From a candidate division KSB1 bacterium (GTDB taxonomy: Bacteria; Zhuqueibacterota; Zhuqueibacteria; JANLFK01; Oleimicrobiaceae), in the NCBI GenBank assembly GCA_034506335.1, contig JAPDPR010000015.1, forward strand, positions 1 through 57,848: DNA of 57,848 nt, written 5' to 3'. Made by a program: the position numbers and the translations under genes. The notes below the pieces were generated by a model that was given only the letters and a program-made list of their open reading frames with translations, did not search any database and was not told the DNA's origin. The stretch's first letter is position 1. The number at the start of each line of letters is the position of its first letter. Positions 1 through 8,589 of the stretch are shown here, piece by piece.

Positions 1-567
1 GGATGTGCGGAAGGCGTGGCGTGGTTTCGGCAGCGCAGCAGACTAGTTGCCTTAGCGATAGTGGCAGTGCTTGCAGTCTGGGTCGGCCTCATGATTTACC
101 GCAATGTCGTCGATGTAAGTAAAATGCGGCTGGGAGGTGGCAGGCGCATTGATTTGGCCGTGCAGTATTTGGCCCAGAATGCGCAGGACGGCGACACCGT
201 CTTCTTGCACTGGGCAGCCATAGTCGGGTTCTACTACTACTTCACCGATCACCGCCCTGGCTATGCACATGAGTATCCGATTCCTGGAAAGGCCGGGATC
301 GTCCGCGTCATTTACGGCGAACAGCACAATGTGCTCCAAGACTACGAGCCTCTGTTCCGCCGCGTGGAGGAGGTGCCGGGGCGACTATGGCTGCTCTTCG
401 GCCACAAATGGCCTTCGGAGGAGATGACTGCCCTGGAAAACCGTCTGCGCGCCCAGCGTCCGTTGCTGCAAGAGTTCCAGCAGGGGAAGTGTCGCGTAGT
501 GCTTTTTGGCCCCCGGATGACGGTGGCTGAGGGTTTTGCGCAGGCGCCAACACCCCCGGGCAACTAA
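1..567 (+). CDS. C-terminal part of a GT39-like membrane glycosyltransferase (5' end outside window)
   Basis: The reading frame is open from base 1, so this is the tail of a longer gene and the GTG at 16 need not be its start. What remains has one hydrophobic segment (about residues 10-30) followed by a soluble tail containing 'YLAQNAQDGDTVFLH' and 'GFYYYFTDHRPG'. The tail resembles the end of the complete gene at 2328-4103 ('YLAQHLSPGDKLVVPP', 'RYYFAR'), which is a PMT/ArnT-like (GT39-type) polytopic transferase. The inference is therefore a membrane enzyme that moves a sugar from a polyprenyl-phosphate donor to an envelope acceptor. A GalE-like epimerase follows after 12 bases, suggesting a shared transcript. 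The catalytic N-terminal part cannot be seen. Confidence 0.55.
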   Translation, partial: GCAEGVAWFRQRSRLVALAIVAVLAVWVGLMIYRNVVDVSKMRLGGGRRIDLAVQYLAQNAQDGDTVFLHWAAIVGFYYYFTDHRPGYAHEYPIPGKAGIVRVIYGEQHNVLQDYEPLFRRVEEVPGRLWLLFGHKWPSEEMTALENRLRAQRPLLQEFQQGKCRVVLFGPRMTVAEGFAQAPTPPGN

Positions 568-579
568 GAAAGGTCAGTG

Positions 580-1542
580 ATGATGAGAGAATGGGAAGGC
601 ACGCACGTGCTGGTGACCGGTGGCGCGGGATTCGTCGGGTCCAACATCGTCCGACGCCTGCTTGAGTACGGCGCCGAAGTGCGCGTGCTGGATGACCTCT
701 TTACCGGTAAGCGGGAGAATCTGCCCGATCACCCACGGCTCACCTTCACGCTCGGCAGCGTCACCGACGAGGCAACGGTGGAGTCGTGTATGGCTGGGGT
801 GGAGATCGTCATCCACGCTGCGGCCCGGAATATCATCTGCTCTACACAAAACCCGCGCGAGGATTTTGCTACCAACATCGGTGGCACGCTCAACATCCTC
901 TTGGCGGCGCGAAGACTAGGGGTGCGACGCGTCCTTTACACCTCCACCTCTTCCATTTATGGCAATCCACGCTATTTGCCCATCAATGAAGAAGACGGCT
1001 ACACAACTCTTTCGCCCTATGCGGTGAGCAAGTTTGCGGGAGAAAACTACTGCGTGGCGTTCTACGAGTCCTACGGGCTGTCCACGACGGTCCTGCGCTA
1101 TTCCAACATTTATGGTCCTGGTCAAAGTCCGGACAACCCTTACTGCGGTGTGATTGCCAAATTCTTCGATGCTGCGCTGCACGATCGCCCCTTGCGCATT
1201 CACGGAGACGGCGAGCAGAGCAGGGACTTTACGTACGTGGATGACGCTGTACAGGCTACGCTGCTGGCGGCGCTCTCGACAAAGGCCGACGGCCGGGTGT
1301 ACAACGTGGGCACCGGGCGGGAGATCACCATCAACTACCTCGCCCGATGTGTTGCTGAGGTGTTTGGTAAGCCCCTCAAGGTTGAACACATCGACAGGCG
1401 GGACATCGACAACATCCGACGGCGGGTGGTGAATATTGAGCGCATTCGGCGAGAGTTGCGGTGGGTGCCTGAGACCACTCTGGAAGAGGGATTGCGCCGG
1501 ACCAAAGAGTGGATGGAATCTGTGCGGGGAGGCCGCCGATGA
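580..1542 (+). CDS. NAD-dependent sugar epimerase/dehydratase (GalE-like, extended SDR)
   Basis: This is an extended short-chain dehydrogenase acting on nucleotide sugars in the cytoplasm, as UDP-glucose 4-epimerase and related enzymes do. The NAD-binding GGAGFVG motif is at residues 14-20, a DD pair typical of the ribose-binding acidic site follows beta-2 (about 38-39), the catalytic Ser/Thr segment 'STSSIYG' is near 122-128, and the YxxxK pair is Y147/K151. 'RDFTYVDDAV' and 'YNVGTG' further on are standard for the family. Length (320 aa) is normal. ATG 580 is preferred because AGAAAGG ends 6 bases upstream; ATG 583 and GTG 577 are alternatives. Its stop overlaps the start of the next gene (ATGA), so the two are translationally coupled. 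The exact substrate cannot be read from sequence. Confidence 0.9.
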   Translation: MMREWEGTHVLVTGGAGFVGSNIVRRLLEYGAEVRVLDDLFTGKRENLPDHPRLTFTLGSVTDEATVESCMAGVEIVIHAAARNIICSTQNPREDFATNIGGTLNILLAARRLGVRRVLYTSTSSIYGNPRYLPINEEDGYTTLSPYAVSKFAGENYCVAFYESYGLSTTVLRYSNIYGPGQSPDNPYCGVIAKFFDAALHDRPLRIHGDGEQSRDFTYVDDAVQATLLAALSTKADGRVYNVGTGREITINYLARCVAEVFGKPLKVEHIDRRDIDNIRRRVVNIERIRRELRWVPETTLEEGLRRTKEWMESVRGGRR

Positions 1543-2261
1543 AGGGAAAAGGCAGGGTGCTTGTGGTTGCCCCGGTGTGGAATGAAGCCGGTCGGGTTGG
1601 CCCTGCGATCCGAGAGGTCCCGCGGGCATGGGCGGATGAAATTCTGGTGGTTGACGACGGTTCCACCGACGGAAGTGCAGAAGAGGCTCGGAACGCTGGG
1701 GCCAAGGTCATCAGCCACCCGCGTAATCGAGGCGTAGGGGCGGCCATCCGCACTGGGCTTGACTATGCCCTGCAGCATGGATTTGACATTGTAGCCGTCA
1801 TTTCTGGCGGGGGCAAGACCCCGGCCTCCCAGCTTGAGCTCCTGCTGCGTCCCTTGCTCAATGAGAATTACGATTTTGTACAAGGATCGCGCTACCGCAA
1901 AGGGGGACGGGGCCTCAACCTTCCCGTGCATCGCCGGATCGGAACCCGCGGTTACTCCTGGCTCTTCTCCCTCTTCGTACGCCGCCGGGTCACGGATGGC
2001 TCCAGTGGTTTCCGTGCCTTCCGGGTGAGGATTCTGCGCGATCCACGCCTCAATCTCCACCAGTCGTGGCTGGACCGCTATGAGTTAGAGCCCTATCTCT
2101 ACTTCAAGGCTTTTCGCCTCGGCTACAAGGTGAAAGAAGTGCCGGTGACCATCCTCTATCCAGAAGACAACTGCGGTCCGGTGAGCAAGATGCACGCGGT
2201 GCGGGACTGGTGGAGCATCACCAGGCCTCTTGTCCTGTTGGGGCTTGGCATACGCAAGTAG
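1539..2261 (+). CDS. Family 2 glycosyltransferase (DPM-like) with altered DxD region
   Basis: A GT-A fold glycosyltransferase of about 240 aa, likely using a nucleotide sugar to glycosylate a polyprenyl phosphate or glycan at the inner membrane face. N-terminal motifs are clear: 'VVAPVWNE' (9-16), 'VVDDGSTDGS' (37-46) and 'NRGVGAAIRTG' (63-73). Where dolichyl-phosphate-mannose-synthase-like enzymes carry a DxD-type metal motif, this protein reads 'ISGGGKTP' (88-95), so the acidic pair is missing. 'GSRY' and 'DGSSGFRAFR' follow as usual. The start at 1539 overlaps the upstream stop and is preceded by GGGGAGG; a longer in-frame start at 1509 lies within the epimerase gene and is less likely. 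Context is an envelope polysaccharide or glycoprotein locus. Confidence 0.85.
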   Translation: MKGKGRVLVVAPVWNEAGRVGPAIREVPRAWADEILVVDDGSTDGSAEEARNAGAKVISHPRNRGVGAAIRTGLDYALQHGFDIVAVISGGGKTPASQLELLLRPLLNENYDFVQGSRYRKGGRGLNLPVHRRIGTRGYSWLFSLFVRRRVTDGSSGFRAFRVRILRDPRLNLHQSWLDRYELEPYLYFKAFRLGYKVKEVPVTILYPEDNCGPVSKMHAVRDWWSITRPLVLLGLGIRK

Positions 2262-2327
2262 ATGGCATGAACCTGGCACGATTGTTGAACCCACTGGCAT
2301 CGGCGCAGCGACGAGGCACGGGTTAGC

Positions 2328-4103
2328 ATGGAAGGCACGGGAGACAACTTCCTGAAAGCCCCGCAAGTGGTCCCTTGGCTGCTCATAGTCAGCGGAGTGC
2401 TTCTCCTCGGGATTTCGGTGGTTCCCTTCGAGGCAGGCAAGGCGATCGTCGATCGATGGGGCGGACACGGGCGAGCTGACTTTTACACAGATGGACTTCA
2501 CGATTCTTTGATGTGGGGCGCCCGGCTCTTGGGAGCCGTCGTGGGGCTAGTTGGTTTGGTGTTCAGGCGGCAAGTTGCCTCTGCTGCGTATGCTTTGCTA
2601 CGGGACGGCAAGGAGCTGGCGCAGACCCTAGGAATGGGTGTGCAGCAGGCCAGGGGAGAATGGCGTTTCTTCTGGGTTTTGCTGGCGGCGCTCATCATTG
2701 GGGCAGGCGTGCGGCTGTCCTTTCTTTTCGAGCCCGTGAGCTACGACGAGGGGAGTACCTTTGTGCTGCACCTGAACCAACCACTGCGCTTCGCCTTGGC
2801 CCGATACCGTGACCCAGGGAACCACCAGCTCATGACCGTGTTGATGCGCCTGTCGTTGGATGTTTTCGGCAATCACCCTTGGGCCATCCGGCTGCCAGCC
2901 CTGGTGGTGGGGCTCTGCCTGATTCCGGTGTACTATCTGGCGGTGCGACGGCTGGAGGGTGCCGGCGTCGCGGCGATGGCTTCCGCTGTGACGGCCAGCT
3001 CAGGATGTCTTGTCTACTACTCCACGCACGGGCGCGGGTACATTCTGGGAAGTGCGCTCTTTGTGGGGCAGCTGTGGCTGGCTTACCACGCGAAGGAGCG
3101 CGCCAATTGCGCAGCGTGGCTGCTTTTCGCCGTGGTCGGTGCGCTTAGCCTGTATACGGTGCCGACTATGCTCTACGGTGTGGGGGTAATCGGCGTCTAC
3201 CTCGTGCTCTGCATAGCTACGGGTCGCATTGCAGGAGCGCGCGGCCAGGCGGTGAGGAGCCTTGTGTGGAGCACCTGCGCCATGGCCTTATTCACGCTCT
3301 TGCTCTACGCCCCGGCCCTCATAGTCAGCGGCCTGCGCGAAATGACTTCCAACCCGGTCTACAGGCGTCTACCACTTGGAGCCTTCGCGCAGCAGTTCGT
3401 GCGGACTCTGCCTGGCATCTGGGGGCTATGGCACCGGGACGTGCCGTTAGTTCTGCAAGTGGTGTTGCTGGCGGGTTTTTTCGTGGCCCTGATGGACCCG
3501 CGCAAGTCGGGCCACGAGCGCAGGCTTCTTGTGCTGGCCGTGCCTGTTTTTCTTATGCCAATGTTGTCTGTGCACCGCGTGGTTCCTTTCCCCCGGACCT
3601 GGGTGTTCATGTGGCCGCTCTATGTGATGGTCAGCGCCAGCGGCCTGTACTTCGTGCTCCAGCGGAGTGCCCGGCGGCACGCCCCGGCGATAGGAGCCGT
3701 GCTGGCGTCGCTATTGCTCGCGGTCAACTCCTTCACCGTGCTGCGGGCACGAACGCACCACGCCAACGAGTATGCCCATTTCCACGACGGCCCTGAGGTC
3801 GCATCGTATCTGGCTCAACACCTATCCCCCGGTGACAAGCTTGTTGTGCCGCCTCCTGCGAGCATGCCGGTCCGCTACTACTTTGCGCGTATGAGTTTTG
3901 ATGATGGCCCGATGTTCCTCCCCGTTGACAAAGCCCGACGGCTCGTGGTTGTAGTCAACCATGCAACCAGCGGGCCGAGGGAGTCGCTGGACGACGTATT
4001 GCGCCAAAAGCAGATACAAAAGGATCGCTTGAGCGAGCCGCGCCTGATCCGCCGATTCGCATACTCGTCCTTGTACGAGATGTACCCGTTGCGCGAGCAG
4101 TGA
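2328..4103 (+). CDS. Polytopic GT39-like (PMT/ArnT family) glycosyltransferase
   Basis: A 591-residue integral membrane protein with about ten or more hydrophobic segments. After two N-terminal segments, the first periplasmic loop carries 'SYDEG' (D140-E141), the acidic catalytic pair typical of PMT_2/ArnT-like transferases, then 'HQLMTVLMR' and 'WAIRLPALVVG', both characteristic of the family. The C-terminal soluble part ('VASYLAQHLSPGDK') resembles the partial gene at the window start, so the locus carries two related transferases. The family transfers sugars from polyprenyl-phosphate donors on the outer face of the inner membrane. There is a 66-base gap from the GT2 gene and only a weak GAGG about 12 bases before ATG 2328, so the start is moderately certain. 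The glycan made is unknown. Confidence 0.82.
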   Translation: MEGTGDNFLKAPQVVPWLLIVSGVLLLGISVVPFEAGKAIVDRWGGHGRADFYTDGLHDSLMWGARLLGAVVGLVGLVFRRQVASAAYALLRDGKELAQTLGMGVQQARGEWRFFWVLLAALIIGAGVRLSFLFEPVSYDEGSTFVLHLNQPLRFALARYRDPGNHQLMTVLMRLSLDVFGNHPWAIRLPALVVGLCLIPVYYLAVRRLEGAGVAAMASAVTASSGCLVYYSTHGRGYILGSALFVGQLWLAYHAKERANCAAWLLFAVVGALSLYTVPTMLYGVGVIGVYLVLCIATGRIAGARGQAVRSLVWSTCAMALFTLLLYAPALIVSGLREMTSNPVYRRLPLGAFAQQFVRTLPGIWGLWHRDVPLVLQVVLLAGFFVALMDPRKSGHERRLLVLAVPVFLMPMLSVHRVVPFPRTWVFMWPLYVMVSASGLYFVLQRSARRHAPAIGAVLASLLLAVNSFTVLRARTHHANEYAHFHDGPEVASYLAQHLSPGDKLVVPPPASMPVRYYFARMSFDDGPMFLPVDKARRLVVVVNHATSGPRESLDDVLRQKQIQKDRLSEPRLIRRFAYSSLYEMYPLREQ

Positions 4104-4385
4104 CGGCACCGCATTAGTCTCCGGATGCGGGACGGAGGAGGACCGAAGCGCAGCGGGAATCAGATGTTCCATGCAAGGACTCCCAACCCGGAAGCGGACC
4201 AGGTCCGACTTGCTCTGCAGAAGTCAGGAATGCTGCGCGGAATGCCATTGTCGATGATCGAGCGGTAGGTGCTTCGGAGTTGTGTTCCTGAGGGGTGCCA
4301 TACGGGCAATCTTTTTCATGGGCAAGAGGCACCGGGGCATGGGCACCCATTTCACGAACGGATTGGTCATGCACGGAGATCGGTT
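4104..4385 (+). other. Intergenic region, 282 bases, no gene seen
   Basis: Frames here are open on both strands because of high GC, but none shows protein-like motifs. A GGAG at 4375-4378 serves the next gene. I saw no clear hairpin terminator and no strong -35/-10 pair. Confidence 0.4.
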
Positions 4386-6449
4386 ATGAATCATAGCATC
4401 CACTGCCTGATCTGGCTCGTGGCGTTGCTGGGCACGCTTGGCTGTGCCGTAGCAGTCATGGGACAGAACTACGACCCCCCCTACCCGCGCGTGGTGGCCA
4501 GCGGCCCAGGTGGGATCACCTTCGGCGAGACATCCATCGGTGCCAAGCCGATGATCTGGGCGCAGTACGACTTGGCTATTGTCTACGCGGATGTGGGCAG
4601 GGGCGGGCCGGAGTACGCCGCGCTGCTCCGCCAACTGAACCCGGACATTGTGCTCCTTGGCCTGGTGAGCACGCAAGGTGTGTGGCCGGGAAGTGACCCC
4701 TATGCCTTCCATGCCCTGCATTCCTATTCCACTGTCACGACCAGCGGGGTGGGACCTGGCTCTACCTCCATACCGGTGGAATCCACGGCCGCTTTTCCCA
4801 ACGCGCCTTTCTACATCTTCGTCGGGGAAAGCCCGGTGTACTATCGCGGCAAGACGGCCACTGCTTTCACCGGCGTGGCTGCCGAGGAACTCAAGACGAG
4901 CTACCCAGCTGGCACTAAAGTCACCGCGCCCGTGCGCTTTGTGGGTTTTGGCATGTTGCCCAACCTGACCGACTTTTGCCCCCTTGTGGAGGGAAAGCCG
5001 GCCTGGCAGCACCTCGTAGACAAGAGATTCACCCGCGCGGATTTCACAAACTTTGACGGTACCGCCTGGGATGCATTCCGCGAATTTTTCTATGCCGAAG
5101 ACTTTGATGACGTCGATTTTGATGGCAATGGTGCCAATGATTTCCAGGAGCACGGCCTCGATTGGATCAATGCCCAGTGGCGAGTGGGGATAACCAACCT
5201 TCTCGCTTACGAGCGCCAGCGCTTCCAGGAGGTGCATCCAACCAAGCCGGCCATCATTTTGGTCAACTGCGGCGGAGGTGGCGGTGAGCGAGGTCTGTTC
5301 AGCCTTGCCAACGGCATTGTGTGGGAAGGGTTCATGCGTTTTGCCGCGGGCTGGGGCGAACCGTGGGGCCTCTTCGCGAACATGCAGGCGTGGCTGCTCA
5401 ATGGCCTTAAGCCATCGGTCTACTACATCAAAGACTATGTCAAGGAGGCAAATGCGGAGACGGGCAAGAATGACTTTACCTACATGCGCTACGGCCTGAC
5501 TACAGCCCTGTTGGGCGATGGCTACTACGGCCGCACCTTTGGCGACTACTACTACATTTCCTACTGGTATGACGAATTCGACACCGATCTAGGCCACCCG
5601 ACGACCATGCCCCACCGGCTTGCAAACGGTGCTTACGTGCGGTTCTTTGACAAGGGCGCCGTGATCTGTAACCCAACAGGTACCACCATTACTGTCACCG
5701 ATGCCGACCTGAGGAGCGCCCCCGGGTACGCTGGGCCATATTACCGGTTCAGAGGTGGACAGGATCCGGAGTTCAACAACGGAAACCTTTTCGCCTCGGT
5801 GCAGCTCTATGGCTGGACGGCCGACAAGCCCAAGCGCAACCGTGGCGACGGTATTTTGCTCTTCAAGGAACCCACCGTGGCAATAAGTGACATCATCGTG
5901 GGCAATTACAATAACAACGATACCAGCCCCGGGAGCGCCCCCGCCAGCTACGTGGGCACCTGGGTGCCGATGAACACTCGGTGGATCAGCTTCTCGGACA
6001 ACAACCCGTACTACACCCAGTGGACGGCGCCGGCAGATCAGACGCCAGAGGGGTACGGATATTTTGTTGCTGCGCCTGGACAGGGAGAGGCCACTGCCAC
6101 CTACACGCCAACAATAGGCGTGGCCGGCTACTATGAGGTGTTCGAATGGCATGGCTGGCACGGCGACACACCTGCCAGCTACCAAGAGGCGAGCAACGTC
6201 CCCTACGAGGTGGTGGTCAACGGAGAGGTGAAGCGGCGCGGCCTCATCGACCAGACCACCAACTATGGCCAATGGAACCGATTGGGCTTGTTCTATTTCC
6301 CCAAAGGTACGGTCAGCTACGTGCGCATCAGCAATAATGCCAATGGCTACGTGATCTCTGACGCCTTCCGTTTTGTGTTCCGCGGGACTGAGAAGGCGGA
6401 TACCACACCGCCAGCGCCGCCGAAGGGGGTGCGCGTTGAGCGGCCATAG
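4386..6449 (+). CDS. Secreted putative glycoside hydrolase (GHL-type) with golvesin-like C-terminal domain
   Basis: The protein (687 aa) begins with a clear signal peptide (hydrophobic 'CLIWLVALLGTLG', ending near 'VMGQ'). ATG 4386 is chosen because the signal peptide starts there and GGAG lies 7 bases upstream; an in-frame start at 4269 would add an unlikely 39-residue leader. The central part ('DIVLLGLVSTQG', 'FDGTAWDAFREF', 'NGIVWEGFMRF', 'YMRYGLTTALLGDGYY') resembles uncharacterised bacterial putative glycoside hydrolases (GHL15-like TIM barrels). From about residue 540 a golvesin/xanthan-lyase-type beta domain follows ('VAGYYEVFEWHGWHGD', 'ISDAFRFVF'), often a carbohydrate-binding end module. 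The last residues 'DTTPPAPPKGVRVERP' look like the first strand of a fibronectin III domain that then stops, so the C-terminus may be truncated. No T9SS sorting domain is present. Confidence 0.65.
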   Translation: MNHSIHCLIWLVALLGTLGCAVAVMGQNYDPPYPRVVASGPGGITFGETSIGAKPMIWAQYDLAIVYADVGRGGPEYAALLRQLNPDIVLLGLVSTQGVWPGSDPYAFHALHSYSTVTTSGVGPGSTSIPVESTAAFPNAPFYIFVGESPVYYRGKTATAFTGVAAEELKTSYPAGTKVTAPVRFVGFGMLPNLTDFCPLVEGKPAWQHLVDKRFTRADFTNFDGTAWDAFREFFYAEDFDDVDFDGNGANDFQEHGLDWINAQWRVGITNLLAYERQRFQEVHPTKPAIILVNCGGGGGERGLFSLANGIVWEGFMRFAAGWGEPWGLFANMQAWLLNGLKPSVYYIKDYVKEANAETGKNDFTYMRYGLTTALLGDGYYGRTFGDYYYISYWYDEFDTDLGHPTTMPHRLANGAYVRFFDKGAVICNPTGTTITVTDADLRSAPGYAGPYYRFRGGQDPEFNNGNLFASVQLYGWTADKPKRNRGDGILLFKEPTVAISDIIVGNYNNNDTSPGSAPASYVGTWVPMNTRWISFSDNNPYYTQWTAPADQTPEGYGYFVAAPGQGEATATYTPTIGVAGYYEVFEWHGWHGDTPASYQEASNVPYEVVVNGEVKRRGLIDQTTNYGQWNRLGLFYFPKGTVSYVRISNNANGYVISDAFRFVFRGTEKADTTPPAPPKGVRVERP

Positions 6450-6531
6450 CAGGGATCGCGCGGAAAGCGGGGCAAGAATCTTCACAGCCTTGCCCGCGGA
6501 GAGCGGCCCGCATCGTGCGGATGGGTAGAGC

Positions 6532-7581
6532 ATGAAGTCAGGCAATGCCTGGATTTCCAGGCCCTTGAAACACGTGTTGAGCCGGGCGTTGGTGGCTTCC
6601 GGGGTGGCCGCCGTGTGGTACCATGCGGTCACGGTCAGGCGACCCCAATTTCGGGTGCTGGGGTATCACAGCGTCACAGCCGAACCTGCCCCTTCGGGGA
6701 CTATCGAACGCAGCCTCGGTGTGCCAGTAGAGCAATTTGCCAGGCAGATGGCCTTCCTGCGCGCAAGATTCACACCGGTCCACCTGGAAGAGTTTGCCGA
6801 CTATGCACGCGATCCGCGGCGGTACGTGCGGCCTCCCATCGCAGTGACGTTCGACGACGGCTATCGGGATAACGTGAAAACAGCTCTGCCGATCCTGGAA
6901 AAGTTCGGGATTCCTGCCACCATCTTCGTGACCACGGGTCATGTGGGCAAAAAAGCCCCGTTTTGGTGGAATGCCTTAAGCGCCTGGGTCTGGAACGCAC
7001 CTCCCGGTCGGTACCGCTTCTCTCTTCATGGCGAAGAACACCTTTTCGCATGCGCGAGCAGGAAGCAGCGTCGACAGACCTTCTGGCACCTATTTGCGGA
7101 CCTTTGTGCCATGGAAGAATCAGAAAGGCCACTTGTGCTGTCCCATATTGGAACAGTGCTCGGCGCAGGATGCCAGCGCAGCGATTGGGGGCCGGAAATG
7201 TTGAGTGCAGAGGAGATAGCCGGCACAAAGAGCCCGCTCCTCCGTTTTGGCGCCCATACAGTGCACCACGTGGTGCTCACTAAGGTGCCGCCGGACAGAA
7301 GAAGGTGGGAAGTGGAAGAATCAGTTGCCCACCTGCAGCGCTGGACCCGGCGCGAGGTCTCCTCGTTTGCCTACCCATTGGGCGACGCCGCTTCAGTTGA
7401 CGAGAGCGTACAGAGGGTCGTGGCAGAGGCGGGGATCGGCTGTGCGGTCACTACCCTGAAAGGGGCAAACTCCCCGACAGAGAACCCGCTGGCCCTTCGC
7501 CGCACCCTCATCGATGGTGGAGACGACTTTTTTGTCTTCGTGTGCAAGGCCCTTGGGCTTTTTGACCCTTCAATCAGGTGA
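6532..7581 (+). CDS. Polysaccharide deacetylase (NodB homology domain, CE4)
   Basis: A membrane-anchored CE4 deacetylase (349 aa) expected to remove N- or O-acetyl groups from an envelope or extracellular polysaccharide with a bound metal. An N-terminal hydrophobic stretch (about 15-32) likely anchors it, with 'FRVLGYHSV' marking the domain start. Motif 1 is 'VTFDDGYRDN' (D108, D109), motif 2 'GAHTVHHVVL' supplies the metal histidines, and motif 3 is 'FAYPLGD'. A roughly 90-residue insert between motifs 1 and 2 is common in this subgroup. ATG 6532 has GGGTAGAG a few bases upstream. It overlaps or abuts the next gene and sits with glycosyltransferases, so it probably modifies the glycan made by this locus. 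Confidence 0.88.
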   Translation: MKSGNAWISRPLKHVLSRALVASGVAAVWYHAVTVRRPQFRVLGYHSVTAEPAPSGTIERSLGVPVEQFARQMAFLRARFTPVHLEEFADYARDPRRYVRPPIAVTFDDGYRDNVKTALPILEKFGIPATIFVTTGHVGKKAPFWWNALSAWVWNAPPGRYRFSLHGEEHLFACASRKQRRQTFWHLFADLCAMEESERPLVLSHIGTVLGAGCQRSDWGPEMLSAEEIAGTKSPLLRFGAHTVHHVVLTKVPPDRRRWEVEESVAHLQRWTRREVSSFAYPLGDAASVDESVQRVVAEAGIGCAVTTLKGANSPTENPLALRRTLIDGGDDFFVFVCKALGLFDPSIR

Positions 7582-7583
7582 AC

Positions 7584-8042
7584 ATGGGACTGAATAGGTT
7601 AGAGTCGGTGCGGTCTGAGACCCGGGGAGCAATGCTCTGGGCCCGGCGGCGTGTCATGCTCGCGGGCTTTATCATGGGCTTTGCCGCCTGCCTGGTGCTC
7701 ACAATGAGCGCGGTCGGCGTGGCCTGGCGGTATCGGTTTCGTATAGTCTCAGGGCTGGCCCGGCCTTACGCTACTCATCTTGTCACCCAGTTGCTCCACG
7801 CTTTGCCCGACGGGTACGTAACCAAGAATAGGGAACGCGTTATGTTGGTGCTCGATGCGTTCACCAACGCCGTTTCGCGTGGGCGGGTGAACGGCCGGGA
7901 GGTGGGGCGGATAACCGAGCAGGTGATGGACGGTCTGGCCGATGGCCGGTTGAGCTACCAGGAATTGGATCGGATTCTGGCTGAGATGGAGCGGTCGGCT
8001 GTGGGGCAGAACGGAATGGGCAAAAGTGTGGAGCGCCCATGA
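7584..8042 (+). CDS. Hypothetical single-pass membrane protein
   Basis: Not recognised as a known family. It has one strong transmembrane segment near the N-terminus ('GFIMGFAACLVLTMSAVGVA'), then about 100 charged, mostly helical residues ('RITEQVMDGLADGRLSYQELDRILAEME'). Start choice is uncertain: GTG 7578 overlaps the deacetylase stop, ATG 7584 lies only 2 bases after AGGTGA, and a later ATG at 7632 would also keep the membrane segment. The stop overlaps the next gene's ATG (ATGA at 8039-8042), so the pair is translationally coupled with the deacetylase transcript. An accessory role in export or assembly of the local glycan is only a guess from position. Confidence 0.6.
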   Translation: MGLNRLESVRSETRGAMLWARRRVMLAGFIMGFAACLVLTMSAVGVAWRYRFRIVSGLARPYATHLVTQLLHALPDGYVTKNRERVMLVLDAFTNAVSRGRVNGREVGRITEQVMDGLADGRLSYQELDRILAEMERSAVGQNGMGKSVERP

Positions 8043-8350
8043 GAAGCACAATTGGAGCAGCGGTGGCGTTTGCCGCGGGGGTTGTCTGTGGCGTGGTGGG
8101 TTCGGTGACCCTGCGCCATGAGATTTGGCCCCTTGCCGCCCGCGTGGGTCTGCTGCGCGTGTACGCACTGGCGGGCTTGGCGCTGTTCGGCCTGGTGATC
8201 ATCTGGTACATGAGGTTGCAAAGGAGGATGGCCATCGCCTTGCCGCCCGCCTCAGCCACCCTTCTCATGTCTGCGTTGCGCTTCCTCCTCGTGGTGTTGG
8301 CCCTGGGTGGGGCCTACTTGCTTGGCCTCTTCTTCGTAGCCGTGCACTGA
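8039..8350 (+). CDS. Hypothetical small membrane protein with three hydrophobic segments
   Basis: A 103-residue protein with three predicted membrane segments: 'IGAAVAFAAGVVCGVVGSV', 'VYALAGLALFGLVIIWYM' and 'ALRFLLVVLALGGAYLLGLF'. No family is recognised. It starts inside the previous gene's stop codon (ATGA overlap), a common sign of co-translation, and is the last gene of the polysaccharide block before a 239-base gap. Its coupling to the preceding single-pass protein suggests the two act together in the inner membrane. Confidence 0.6.
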   Translation: MRSTIGAAVAFAAGVVCGVVGSVTLRHEIWPLAARVGLLRVYALAGLALFGLVIIWYMRLQRRMAIALPPASATLLMSALRFLLVVLALGGAYLLGLFFVAVH

Positions 8351-8406
8351 ATCCCCCAGTACGCTGCAATTGTCCACGTTACGGAACTGTCACATTTTTG
8401 TCCGGT

Positions 8407-8453
8407 GGCATAGCCTTTGCGCCACTTGAGGCGAACCACCCAGCGGCTATGCC
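8407..8453. repeat. Inverted repeat upstream of the giant surface-protein gene
   Basis: GGCATAGCC at 8407-8415 is matched by GGCTATGCC at 8445-8453 (9 of 9 pairs). Nested inside is CGCC-ACTTGA-GGCG. There is no T-run after it, so it is unlikely to be a simple terminator for 8350. It lies 137 bases before the surface-protein start and could be a structured leader or an operator. No known riboswitch consensus was recognised. Confidence 0.45.
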
Positions 8454-8589
8454 AAATGGTCAACCTAATTTGCAGTAAAAACAAGCTGGTGTGGGGTGTT
8501 TCTGCAAGTAGAACTTGTCTTTGTGGTGAGATGGTGTCTTTGTCTGAAACAACCACGCTCAGGGTTGTGGAATCGTGGAGGGTACAAGG

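Noticed and set aside
4224..5237. 337-residue minus-strand frame over the glycoside hydrolase gene
   Set aside because: No family motif, and the plus strand has a signal peptide and conserved domains.
8351..8589. Cyclic-di-GMP or other known riboswitch before the giant gene
   Set aside because: A structured inverted repeat exists, but the conserved loop sequences of known classes are absent.
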